Source of the DNA: Hahellaceae bacterium
Lineage (GTDB): Bacteria; Pseudomonadota; Gammaproteobacteria; Pseudomonadales; Oleiphilaceae
DNA: 64,000 nucleotides
Reading direction: 5' to 3'
NCBI GenBank assembly: GCA_016716085.1
Contig: JADJWY010000013.1
Coordinates: forward strand, 110,555 to 174,554
Shown here piece after piece: positions 1 through 7,371 of the stretch. Position 1 is the first letter of the stretch, and each line of letters begins with the position of its first letter. Under the pieces are notes generated by a model. It was not told where the DNA came from. It did no database searches and saw only the letters and a program-made list of their open reading frames with translations. The position numbers were made by a program, and so were the translations under genes.

Positions 1-123
1 GATTTGTCCTGATGGACGAGCCAGACAGAGCAGGCGGCTCGCCGAACGTTCAGCCAACGGGTAGCGGGCTATCAGCTCATCCGGCAGGTGGTAGTCGAAG
101 TCATCAACACGCATCGTAGACAT
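1..123 (-). CDS. queA: QueA, tRNA ribosyltransferase-isomerase (N-terminal fragment)
   Basis: Only the first ~40 codons lie in the window; the gene continues off the left edge. The reverse-strand translation begins MSTMRVDDFDYHLPDELIA and then RYPLAERSASRLLCL, the characteristic QueA N-terminus (E. coli begins MRVTDFSFELPESLIAHYP). QueA transfers and isomerises the ribosyl group of S-adenosylmethionine onto preQ1-tRNA to make epoxyqueuosine. Two in-frame ATGs exist, at 123 and 114; the second matches the usual family start. It is divergent from tRNA-Leu. queF, an earlier enzyme of the same pathway, is about 20 kb away. Confidence 0.88.
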   Translation of the reverse strand, partial: MSTMRVDDFDYHLPDELIARYPLAERSASRLLCLARPSGQI

Positions 124-194
124 TGCCTAAAAAAAGGGCTGCAAGCTTACCGCAACCTCAAAAGAATTCAACTGCAGCTTTGTGCGAATCAGTG

Positions 195-222
195 TTGACG
201 CATGAAGTAAAACCAGTATAAT
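195..222 (+). promoter_or_regulatory. Sigma-70 promoter of tRNA-Leu
   Basis: A TTGACG -35 box (195-200) and a perfect TATAAT -10 box (217-222) are separated by 16 bp and end 14 bp before the mature tRNA 5' end. The arrangement is what is expected of a strong stable-RNA promoter. Confidence 0.75.
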
Positions 223-236
223 CGCCGAACTCCTTA

Positions 237-321
237 GCCGGGATGGCGGAACTGGTAGACGCGCACGACTCAAACTCGTGTTCCTAACGGAGTGAGAGTT
301 CGATTCTCTCTCCCGGCACCA
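237..321 (+). tRNA. tRNA-Leu (anticodon CAA)
   Basis: An 85-nt type II tRNA. The acceptor 5' GCCGGGA pairs with TCCCGGC followed by an encoded ACCA end. The anticodon stem CACGA/TCGTG encloses the loop CTCAAAC, giving anticodon CAA (reads UUG). A long variable arm follows, then a T arm containing GTTCGATTC. The size and variable arm fit leucine tRNA. Confidence 0.95.
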
Positions 322-384
322 CTTTACATATTCCTCTTTTGTTCTAATCGGTGAAGAACGGCTCTCGTCCAACTGGAGAAGCTG

Positions 385-567
385 ATGAGCAACGTCATTC
401 CACTGTCATCCCACCGCCCCAAAAAAGTCACCCCCAAAGGCATGTGCCAACATGGCATTCACAAATGGGTGATCTGGAAAGACAAACAATTTGATTCACG
501 CAAAGGCAAACTGGTTACCGTCTTCCGTTGCGAGCGCTGCGGCGAGCAAAAAGTCAAAGCAATCTGA
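385..567 (+). CDS. Small conserved-type protein with C-terminal CxxC
   Basis: A 60-residue basic protein with no signal peptide or membrane segment. It contains an early Cys-x-His pair (CQHGIHKW) and a terminal CERCGEQK knuckle, so a single zinc ribbon is plausible. A GGAG box sits just upstream of the ATG (ctggagaagctgatg). It lies between the tRNA and the hybrid kinase and is not clearly in an operon with either. I do not recognise a named family; nucleic-acid or protein binding through zinc is inference only. Confidence 0.7.
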   Translation: MSNVIPLSSHRPKKVTPKGMCQHGIHKWVIWKDKQFDSRKGKLVTVFRCERCGEQKVKAI

Positions 568-620
568 GCACTAAGTCTAACGAAGCACCCTTCAGGCAGG
601 TTCTGCCAGATTGTCTATAC

Positions 621-642
621 TCCACTGGATAGCCCCAGTGGA
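621..642 (+). promoter_or_regulatory. Perfect 8-bp hairpin just upstream of the hybrid kinase start
   Basis: TCCACTGG and CCAGTGGA form a perfect 8-bp stem with a 6-nt loop, ending 5 nt before the annotated ATG. A TATACT box (616-621) overlaps its left edge. The hairpin could occlude the weak ribosome binding site (AGG at 645-647) or terminate upstream transcription; there is no U-tract after it, so a 5' leader structure is the better guess. Confidence 0.35.
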
Positions 643-647
643 ATAGG

Positions 648-3600
648 ATGTCGTCGGTGACGCTACCCGCCTCTCCCAAGTTTCAGTTTTTTTCCGGCCG
701 GCTTGCTCAATGGTGGGCAATTGTCAGTCTATGCCTGATGGCAGGCTTTGCCTACTCCGCAGAATCGCCCGTGATTCAGCTTGACGATGCACATGACGAG
801 TGGATTATCAGTAATCGCGCTCAGTTCCTGATGGATGAAACATCCCTCATTACCAAAGAAGACATCCTCGCGGGGAAACATGAGGACGACTTTTTTACGA
901 TTAAGGAAGAGCATGCCAATTTCGGTTTCCGTGAGGCCGTTTTCTGGATGCGCTTCACGATCACTTACCGCCCCAAAAAAGACAGCGGGAGCAAACAGTG
1001 GTGGTTCACGTTCGACTACCCCCTGCTGGACTATGTCGATGTGTTTTACAAAGATCGGCGTGGCCTGCCCGTTCATCTGCAAACGGGAGACCAGCGTCCG
1101 TTCGCGAATAATGGCCTGGACTACTCACATACCACTTTTGGGCTGGAACTCAATCCAGGGGACACGGTTCAAATTCTCATTCGCGTAGACAATCAGAGCT
1201 CACAACAACTGGGGTTGTCGGTCATGACAACAGAAGGGCTAGCTCAAAGGATTGCCGATATTCGCCTGCTCCATGGATTCTTCCTGGGCATTATGTTCAT
1301 CATGGCGTTCTACAATCTGTTCGTTTTTATCGCTGTACGCGATATAGCGTATTTTTACTACGTCTGTGCTAACGCCACCTTCGTCGTTGGCCAGCTCTCG
1401 CTCGACGGCTTGGTCTGGCAATATAGCAACTTCAGCGATATTTCCTGGAACAACCTGATTACCGTCATTACCCTCAATGTGACCTGGTTCTTTCTGATCA
1501 TGTTCTCGCGTGCATTTTTGCAGACCCGTGACCGAGCGCCGATGATGGACGGCCTGCTGAAGTTTCTGGCTTTTGGCTCAGCATGGTTAGTGGTGATCTC
1601 GCTGATTACAGACTACAGCTTCAGCATTCAGCTGGGCACGCGCGTAACACTGGTCTATGCACTCATTTCCACCGTCATCGGAATCGCGTTATGGCGGCGG
1701 GGCTATCACTCTGCCCGTTACTACACCTTTGCCTGGGTGGGCTACATGGCCGGTGTACTATTCTCCCTGCTCTACCTTTTCGGTGTTTTGCCCCACAACT
1801 ACTTCACCGCGAATGGGCTGCAGTTCGGTGCCTTTGCCAACGTACTTCTACTCTCTCTGGGCTTGGCTGACCGGATTAACATGCAGAAACGCGAGACTGA
1901 GTACGCCAGACGACGAGCACTGGCGGCCCGCGAAGAAGCGGTCGAAGCCAATCAGCGCGCACTGGCCAACCTGAAAAAATTCCGTCGCCTGTACGAGAAT
2001 GCATCAGAAGGGATCTTTCAATGCACGCTGGATGGTCGCTTTATCAGCGGCAATCCCTCGCTCGCCAGTATTTTCGGTTATGAAACGGCTGAAGAACTGA
2101 TAGAGAACGTTAAAAATATCGGTCAGGATTGCTACCAGAGCCCGGCTGATCGGGCTGCTTTTGAGAAAATAATTCTGCATCAGGGACGTGTCGTTTCACT
2201 CGAATCCGTCTACCGCCGACGGAATGGGGACTTTTTCTGGGGCAGCAGCTCAGCCCATCTGGTGCGTGATGACAAAGGTCAAGCGCTTTATATCGAAGGT
2301 TCGCTGATTGATATCAATGAACGCATGGAGAAAGAAAAAGCTCAACGCGAACGGGAAGCGGCGGAGGCATCCGCCTCCTCCAAGAGTGAATTCCTGGCCA
2401 ACATGAGCCATGAAATTCGTACCCCAATGAACGCCATTATTGGTTTTGCCGCCCTCGCCCTTAAAACCGATCTGGATAACAAGCAACGCGACTACATCGC
2501 CAAGATCGAGAAATCCTCCAAGGCGCTGCTGGGCATCATCAATGACATTCTCGACTTCTCAAAAATTGAAGCGGGCAAGATGTCCCTTGAGCTAACCAAT
2601 TTCAATGTCTATGACGTTGTTAACGATATCGTCAATATCCTCTCACAGAAGGCTGCCGACAAAAATCTTGAACTGGTCGTGCGGGTAGCTCCCGAAATTA
2701 CAGGAGATCTTATTGGTGACCCCTTACGCCTTGAGCAGATCTTAATTAACCTGACGAATAACGCGATCAAATTCACCTCAGAAGGCGAGGTCGTGATACG
2801 TATCAGTGCAGTGCAGGATCTGGACACAAAGACGCAACTGCAATTTGACGTCATTGACACCGGCATCGGAATCACACCGGAACAGCAGCAAAAGCTGTTC
2901 AACCCGTTTACCCAGGCAGATGGCTCTACGACACGCAAATACGGCGGAACCGGACTGGGGCTGAGTATTAGCAAGCAGCTTGTCGAGCTCATGCAAGGTG
3001 AAATCTGGGTAGAGAGCACCGCGGGTGTCGGCAGCACCTTTGCTTTCCATGCCTGGTTTGAAAAGCAGCCCGAGGCCCAGCAGCAGGACATCTACTCCGT
3101 TAAAGAACTCAAGGATCTGCAAGTGCTGCTGATCGACGACAAGGATGTGGGACAAGAGGCACTGCTAGAGATTCTGGCCAGCTTCAACTGCAGCACAACG
3201 GCTATCCAGCCGGACTACACGCTCATCAGCAAACTGGAAAAAGATTACCCCGAAGCGCCTTTTGATCTGATCGTGGTCGACCGTCAGTTACGCGCAATGG
3301 AAACCATTGATGCCGCCCGAAAAATTCATGCCCTGCCCGGCTTTACCAAAATACCCATTTTGTTAATGACCTTAGCCAACGAAGCCCACTTGCATGAAGA
3401 GGCCCAAAACCTCGGTTTTTCGGTCCTGATAAAACCTGTCACTCCCTCCGTGGTGTTAGATGCCATTCAGGCAATTTTGGGCTTCACAGGCGCTAAACCC
3501 TCCGCGGCTAAATCCGAGACAACTGAATTGCAATTGTCCCGCCTGCACGGTCAACAGATTCTTCTGGTCGAAGACACGCTGTTTAATCAGGAGATCGCCA

Positions 3601-4388
3601 CCGAGTTTCTGAATCAGGTTGGCATTAAGGTAACCCTGGCAGAGAACGGTCAACTGGCACTGGAAGCGCTGGAGAAGCGACGTTTCGATGCCGTTCTCAT
3701 GGACGTCCAAATGCCCGTCATGGATGGCTTCGAAGCCACCCGCCGCATTCGTTCCATACCCGCCTTCCGGCAACTGCCCGTTATCGCCATGACCGCCAAC
3801 GCCATGAAAGGCGACAAAAACCGATGCTTACAGGCGGGCATGAATGACTACATCAGTAAACCGGTCTCGCAGGATCTCCTTTATCAAACGTTGTTGCGCT
3901 GGATTGGCCATCAAGTAGAAGAAGGAGAGCTGACAGGAAAAGTGCTCTCCCCAGCCACGCCCCCACTCATAACAGAGTCACCCGAAGCGCCCATTACCCC
4001 AAAGGAGGACAGCGTGCCCCAAGACATCCAACCACAGGGCAGCGATGCAGACCCACCCATGGATTTGAAAAAGGCACTGGAGCAAATGGGCGGTAGTGAG
4101 GCCTTACTGAACAAAATGCTCAACCGTTTCCTGCAGGAGCAGGCGCAAGCGGTCGAGAAAATAATGGAGGCACATGATCAGGGAGATAACACGACTGCTC
4201 ATCGGCTGGCGCATACGCTTAAAGGAATTGCCGGCAGCCTGAGTGCTCAGGCATTGAGGGAAAAAGCGGCCGCACTGGAAGACGCGCTTGAGTCTGGCGC
4301 CGTGCCTACATACCTTGAAAAACTATTCAGCGCAACCGATACCGAACTCCGTAAAACCATTGAATTTTTGAAAAGCCGGGAGGCCTAA
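648..4388 (+). CDS. Hybrid sensor histidine kinase (7TM-PAS-HisKA-HATPase-REC-REC-Hpt)
   Basis: A 1246-residue membrane kinase of the 7TMR-DISM class. A signal peptide (to about residue 38) is followed by a periplasmic sensing region, about seven membrane helices (roughly residues 190-410), a short coiled linker and a PAS domain (about 445-560). HisKA contains MSHEIRTP with phospho-acceptor H588. The ATPase domain shows NLTNNAIKF, DTGIG and GGTGLGLS (about 700-770). Two receivers follow (first about 824-935, second about 969-1090 with MDVQMPVMDG), then a C-terminal Hpt domain with AHTLKG (about 1188). This is the BarA/LadS-like multistep phosphorelay layout. A GTG at 657 is an alternative start with better spacing from AGG. 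A small membrane protein follows after 3 bp. The stimulus is unknown. Confidence 0.93.
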   Translation: MSSVTLPASPKFQFFSGRLAQWWAIVSLCLMAGFAYSAESPVIQLDDAHDEWIISNRAQFLMDETSLITKEDILAGKHEDDFFTIKEEHANFGFREAVFWMRFTITYRPKKDSGSKQWWFTFDYPLLDYVDVFYKDRRGLPVHLQTGDQRPFANNGLDYSHTTFGLELNPGDTVQILIRVDNQSSQQLGLSVMTTEGLAQRIADIRLLHGFFLGIMFIMAFYNLFVFIAVRDIAYFYYVCANATFVVGQLSLDGLVWQYSNFSDISWNNLITVITLNVTWFFLIMFSRAFLQTRDRAPMMDGLLKFLAFGSAWLVVISLITDYSFSIQLGTRVTLVYALISTVIGIALWRRGYHSARYYTFAWVGYMAGVLFSLLYLFGVLPHNYFTANGLQFGAFANVLLLSLGLADRINMQKRETEYARRRALAAREEAVEANQRALANLKKFRRLYENASEGIFQCTLDGRFISGNPSLASIFGYETAEELIENVKNIGQDCYQSPADRAAFEKIILHQGRVVSLESVYRRRNGDFFWGSSSAHLVRDDKGQALYIEGSLIDINERMEKEKAQREREAAEASASSKSEFLANMSHEIRTPMNAIIGFAALALKTDLDNKQRDYIAKIEKSSKALLGIINDILDFSKIEAGKMSLELTNFNVYDVVNDIVNILSQKAADKNLELVVRVAPEITGDLIGDPLRLEQILINLTNNAIKFTSEGEVVIRISAVQDLDTKTQLQFDVIDTGIGITPEQQQKLFNPFTQADGSTTRKYGGTGLGLSISKQLVELMQGEIWVESTAGVGSTFAFHAWFEKQPEAQQQDIYSVKELKDLQVLLIDDKDVGQEALLEILASFNCSTTAIQPDYTLISKLEKDYPEAPFDLIVVDRQLRAMETIDAARKIHALPGFTKIPILLMTLANEAHLHEEAQNLGFSVLIKPVTPSVVLDAIQAILGFTGAKPSAAKSETTELQLSRLHGQQILLVEDTLFNQEIATEFLNQVGIKVTLAENGQLALEALEKRRFDAVLMDVQMPVMDGFEATRRIRSIPAFRQLPVIAMTANAMKGDKNRCLQAGMNDYISKPVSQDLLYQTLLRWIGHQVEEGELTGKVLSPATPPLITESPEAPITPKEDSVPQDIQPQGSDADPPMDLKKALEQMGGSEALLNKMLNRFLQEQAQAVEKIMEAHDQGDNTTAHRLAHTLKGIAGSLSAQALREKAAALEDALESGAVPTYLEKLFSATDTELRKTIEFLKSREA

Positions 4389-4391
4389 ACC

Positions 4392-4913
4392 ATGCAATCC
4401 TACGAAAGGGGTGGTGAACAACACGACAAAGAGTTTAGCGGGCAAGCCATTCTTGAGCCTGATGACACACAGTTGCGCATTCTCTTTGGTACCTATGCGG
4501 ACATCATGTTTATTTTGCTGCCTTACCTGGTCATTGCCATCTTCAAATTGTGGCACTCAGATGTTAAATCAGTGCTGCTCAACTACGACCTGTCCGTCGC
4601 AGCGGGAATTCTGGGAGGTCTGGCGGTCGTAAAGTTTATTATGGGTGTTTTAATTGACCCGAAGATGCTTCGCTACAAAGAAAAATTGGCATTCATGATT
4701 TCAGGGACAGTCTTTTTGATTCTGGTACCGAGCTTGCTTTTTGCCACCCTGGTCATGATGTCCGACCCTGTGCCTCACATGGCAATGTTTATACAGCCCC
4801 TGTTACTGGTTCTGGGTGTCAGCGCCTATTCGGGTTCCGTCATCATGACCAATCGTTTACTGCGGGAGCAAAGCCAGAAAGAGAAAGAAGCCAGATTAGA
4901 GAGCGCCTCCTAG
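4392..4913 (+). CDS. Four-helix inner-membrane protein of unknown function
   Basis: A 173-residue protein with a hydrophilic N-terminus (about 35 residues), four clear hydrophobic segments (about 36-55, 65-85, 97-118 and 128-150) and a charged Glu/Lys-rich C-terminal tail. The ATG lies 3 bp after the hybrid-kinase stop, so the two are almost certainly cotranscribed and the protein may be a partner of that kinase. I do not recognise a family. The stop codon sits in the loop of a hairpin shared with the convergent response-regulator gene. Confidence 0.75.
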   Translation: MQSYERGGEQHDKEFSGQAILEPDDTQLRILFGTYADIMFILLPYLVIAIFKLWHSDVKSVLLNYDLSVAAGILGGLAVVKFIMGVLIDPKMLRYKEKLAFMISGTVFLILVPSLLFATLVMMSDPVPHMAMFIQPLLLVLGVSAYSGSVIMTNRLLREQSQKEKEARLESAS

Positions 4914-4920
4914 GGCGCTC
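4901..4920. terminator. Hairpin between convergent genes, possible bidirectional terminator
   Basis: GAGCGCC and GGCGCTC form a perfect 7-bp GC-rich stem with loop TCCTAG, which contains the TAG stop of the upstream gene. The convergent response-regulator gene ends at 4925. No T-tract follows on either strand, so intrinsic termination would be weak. Confidence 0.4.
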
Positions 4921-4924
4921 CTAT

Positions 4925-6040
4925 TCAGAGAAACTGCTCCAGTTTATCGAGCAATGGGGGAACGGTAGCGATCCGATTCTGTCCTGCCGTAATGGATTTC
5001 GCCGCCTTATCAGCCTGCGACCGGATCGTATCTCGCAGCGCATTTTCCTGGTCTTTATCCAGCGCCTGATCCAGAACCGCCTCACACAGGGTAATGACCA
5101 GTTCGTCCAATGCCTCATTAACAACCCCCTTACCACTTCCCCCGGGTGTTTTGGGTACGATGGCCTGACGAATGTCGGCGATCACGTCGCGACAGGCATC
5201 TTTCTCAAGGGTTCGGACATCGCCATGACGCAGCACCGATAACCGCTGATCCGCCTGACGCACGAGCAGCGCGAGAAAATCCTTGAAGGCCGCCATATCA
5301 CCTGCGCTCATCCCGGGTAGTCGCCGCACCAGGACAGAAACCACTGGGGCATTGATAATCAAACGGTTGTTAAACTCAATCAAGAGCTGATTTTGCGGCG
5401 CAAGCTCCAGTAATTCACGTTCAATGGGGGATTTACGACCGTCATTCGAAGAAAACAGCGACTGTGTATCGCTCCGCATCAGATAACTCACTTGCAGGCC
5501 CTGATCGAGGAAGCCCTGACCGAGAACCTGTCCGATGGCCTCGGCCGAAGCCGCTTCGTGGCAGGCATTCAGGAAAGTGCTTAAGGGACTGAAGTCAAAG
5601 CGCCCCGGGGCGGCAGGCGCTTCACTCTCCGGATGGGCGTCACTGGTTACTTTTTGACGGGAGGCATCTACGGCCTGCTTCAATTTGGCCTTGAGTTCAT
5701 CCGGTTGAGCCGGTTTACCGATGTAATCATTCCCGCCCGCTTCATACCCTCGCATACGATCGTCGAGGGAGGCTTTGCTGGAAACGAAAAGGATTGCGGT
5801 TTTTTCATATTTTGGATTTTTTCTCAGCTGGCTGCAGAGTTCATACCCGTCCATACCTGGCATGACGACGTCCAGGATGAAGGCATCAACGGGCTGGGTA
5901 TCCGCTCCGCTCTCCAGCGCTTTGAGGCAATCCGGTCCAGAGGGATAATGCCGCGGAGTGTAGCCTTGCATGGTCAGCAAATCGCCGAGAATTTCGGCAT
6001 AAAAAGAATCGTCGTCGACCAGTATGACGTGGTTACTCAT
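4925..6040 (-). CDS. Response regulator with unassigned C-terminal domain
   Basis: A 371-residue protein. Residues 1-125 are a canonical receiver: acidic pocket VDDD, phospho-acceptor D57 in LDVVMPGMDGYE, and conserved lysine in DYIGKPA. After an Ala/Pro-rich linker (about 128-150) the remaining ~220 residues have no helix-turn-helix, GGDEF, EAL, HD or PP2C motif I can recognise; they look mostly helical. The gene follows flgL by 77 bp on the same strand, at the end of the flagellar operon, so an output in motility control is possible but inferred. It converges on the hybrid-kinase operon. Confidence 0.82.
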   Translation of the reverse strand: MSNHVILVDDDSFYAEILGDLLTMQGYTPRHYPSGPDCLKALESGADTQPVDAFILDVVMPGMDGYELCSQLRKNPKYEKTAILFVSSKASLDDRMRGYEAGGNDYIGKPAQPDELKAKLKQAVDASRQKVTSDAHPESEAPAAPGRFDFSPLSTFLNACHEAASAEAIGQVLGQGFLDQGLQVSYLMRSDTQSLFSSNDGRKSPIERELLELAPQNQLLIEFNNRLIINAPVVSVLVRRLPGMSAGDMAAFKDFLALLVRQADQRLSVLRHGDVRTLEKDACRDVIADIRQAIVPKTPGGSGKGVVNEALDELVITLCEAVLDQALDKDQENALRDTIRSQADKAAKSITAGQNRIATVPPLLDKLEQFL

Positions 6041-6117
6041 GTCGTCCTCGCGGCTATTTAAAAGTCCGTCTAAGTATAGCAGCGTCTATCCAGGTAAGGC
6101 CGGAATTCACCGGCCGC

Positions 6118-7356
6118 CTACAATAGATCAAAAAGCGAGAGCGAAGTGACTTTGGTGTAGGATTGCTGGGCCGCCTGCAGAATCAGATTCTGAAACGACA
6201 GATTACTGACCGCTTCAGCCATGTCGACGTCTTGCAACTCCGAGAGCACCTGCTTGGTCAGAACGCTCACATCATCCTGCAAGGCTTGCGTCGTTTTCAG
6301 TGTGCTCAAACGCGCACCGAGGCGTGACCGTGTTTCCAGCAAACTGGTTTCTGCATTGGTCAGGTTGGCCAACGTGCTGTCAATCATATCCGCAAGCGCC
6401 TGACGACCTTCAGGCGTCTCGTTATAGGTCTTAAGGCCATGCGCCAGCCGCTCAACGGTGGTGAGAACACTTTGCTTGGCTGAAGACTGCACAAAAAAGG
6501 TATCTCCAACCTGAGGGCTTCCGAGAATTTCAAATTGAATGCCTTTGACGGAAATCGGATCTCCACTGGCAAACTTAACATTGCTGAGGACCGGCTTACC
6601 GTCCGAAGCCTGGGTAATCGTGAAGTTCGGTCCTGGGGGGGAGGCCGCCGATTCCGGATTAAAGACCACCACCAGGTCTTCCGGGTAGAACGCGTCGTAA
6701 GCCTCCTGATCAACCATCAGCCCCTGACTGATGACGGCAGGCGGATCAGAGGTGTTGCGCGTACCCGGCCGGGTAATGAAGGTATTATTTGCACTATCGA
6801 TATCAACAAAGATTTCTTTTCCATTATCCCCTGTTGCAACGACCACATTGGCATCGACCCTCACAAAACGTTGTCCTTCATCACCTTTATAAACATAAGA
6901 TCCAGCTTCATTCTGGACAAACGGTTGGTTCTTTCCTTGAAAACCGCCAAAGATGTACTCCCCGCTGGGGTCCTTACTGTTGAGTATCCCGACTAACTGA
7001 GACAGCCGCTGTTCGACTTCTGCCGCAATAAACTTTTTATCATCCGGGTTCTGCGAGCCATCACCGGCCTGCACGGCAAGTTCCCGCAAACGCTGCAACA
7101 CGTCGCCGACGTTGTTCAATAGCCCATCTTCCAGATTGAGTCGGTTTTGCGTTAACTCAATATTCTTTTTGTATTGATCGACCAGACTTAAATTTTGGTT
7201 GAGCTGAAGAATCCGGGTCGCAGCAACGGGATCATCCGCCGGTGTTAGCACCTTGCGACCAGAGGAGATCTGTAATTGGGTTTTCTGAAGCTGGGCATTG
7301 GCATCCTGGATATTATCCATCCCGCGACTGAATAACTGCTGGGTTGAAATACGCAT
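6118..7356 (-). CDS. flgL: FlgL, flagellar hook-filament junction protein
   Basis: A 412-residue secreted axial protein joining hook to flagellin filament. The N-terminus MRISTQQLFSRGMDNIQ and the helical QLQKTQLQISSGRKVLTPADDP segment are typical FlgL/flagellin D0-D1. The C-terminus (LSELQDVDMAEAVSNLS, then QSYTKVTSLSLFDLL) is the matching D1-D0 helix. At 412 residues it is longer than the ~317 of enterics, the extra material lying in the central region. It is last of the flg genes, 15 bp after flgK. Confidence 0.96.
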   Translation of the reverse strand: MRISTQQLFSRGMDNIQDANAQLQKTQLQISSGRKVLTPADDPVAATRILQLNQNLSLVDQYKKNIELTQNRLNLEDGLLNNVGDVLQRLRELAVQAGDGSQNPDDKKFIAAEVEQRLSQLVGILNSKDPSGEYIFGGFQGKNQPFVQNEAGSYVYKGDEGQRFVRVDANVVVATGDNGKEIFVDIDSANNTFITRPGTRNTSDPPAVISQGLMVDQEAYDAFYPEDLVVVFNPESAASPPGPNFTITQASDGKPVLSNVKFASGDPISVKGIQFEILGSPQVGDTFFVQSSAKQSVLTTVERLAHGLKTYNETPEGRQALADMIDSTLANLTNAETSLLETRSRLGARLSTLKTTQALQDDVSVLTKQVLSELQDVDMAEAVSNLSFQNLILQAAQQSYTKVTSLSLFDLL

Positions 7357-7371
7357 TGATGGTTACCCCTT

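Noticed and set aside
127..372. 81-residue reverse-strand frame spanning the tRNA
   Set aside because: It lies across a confident tRNA-Leu, so it is a chance frame.
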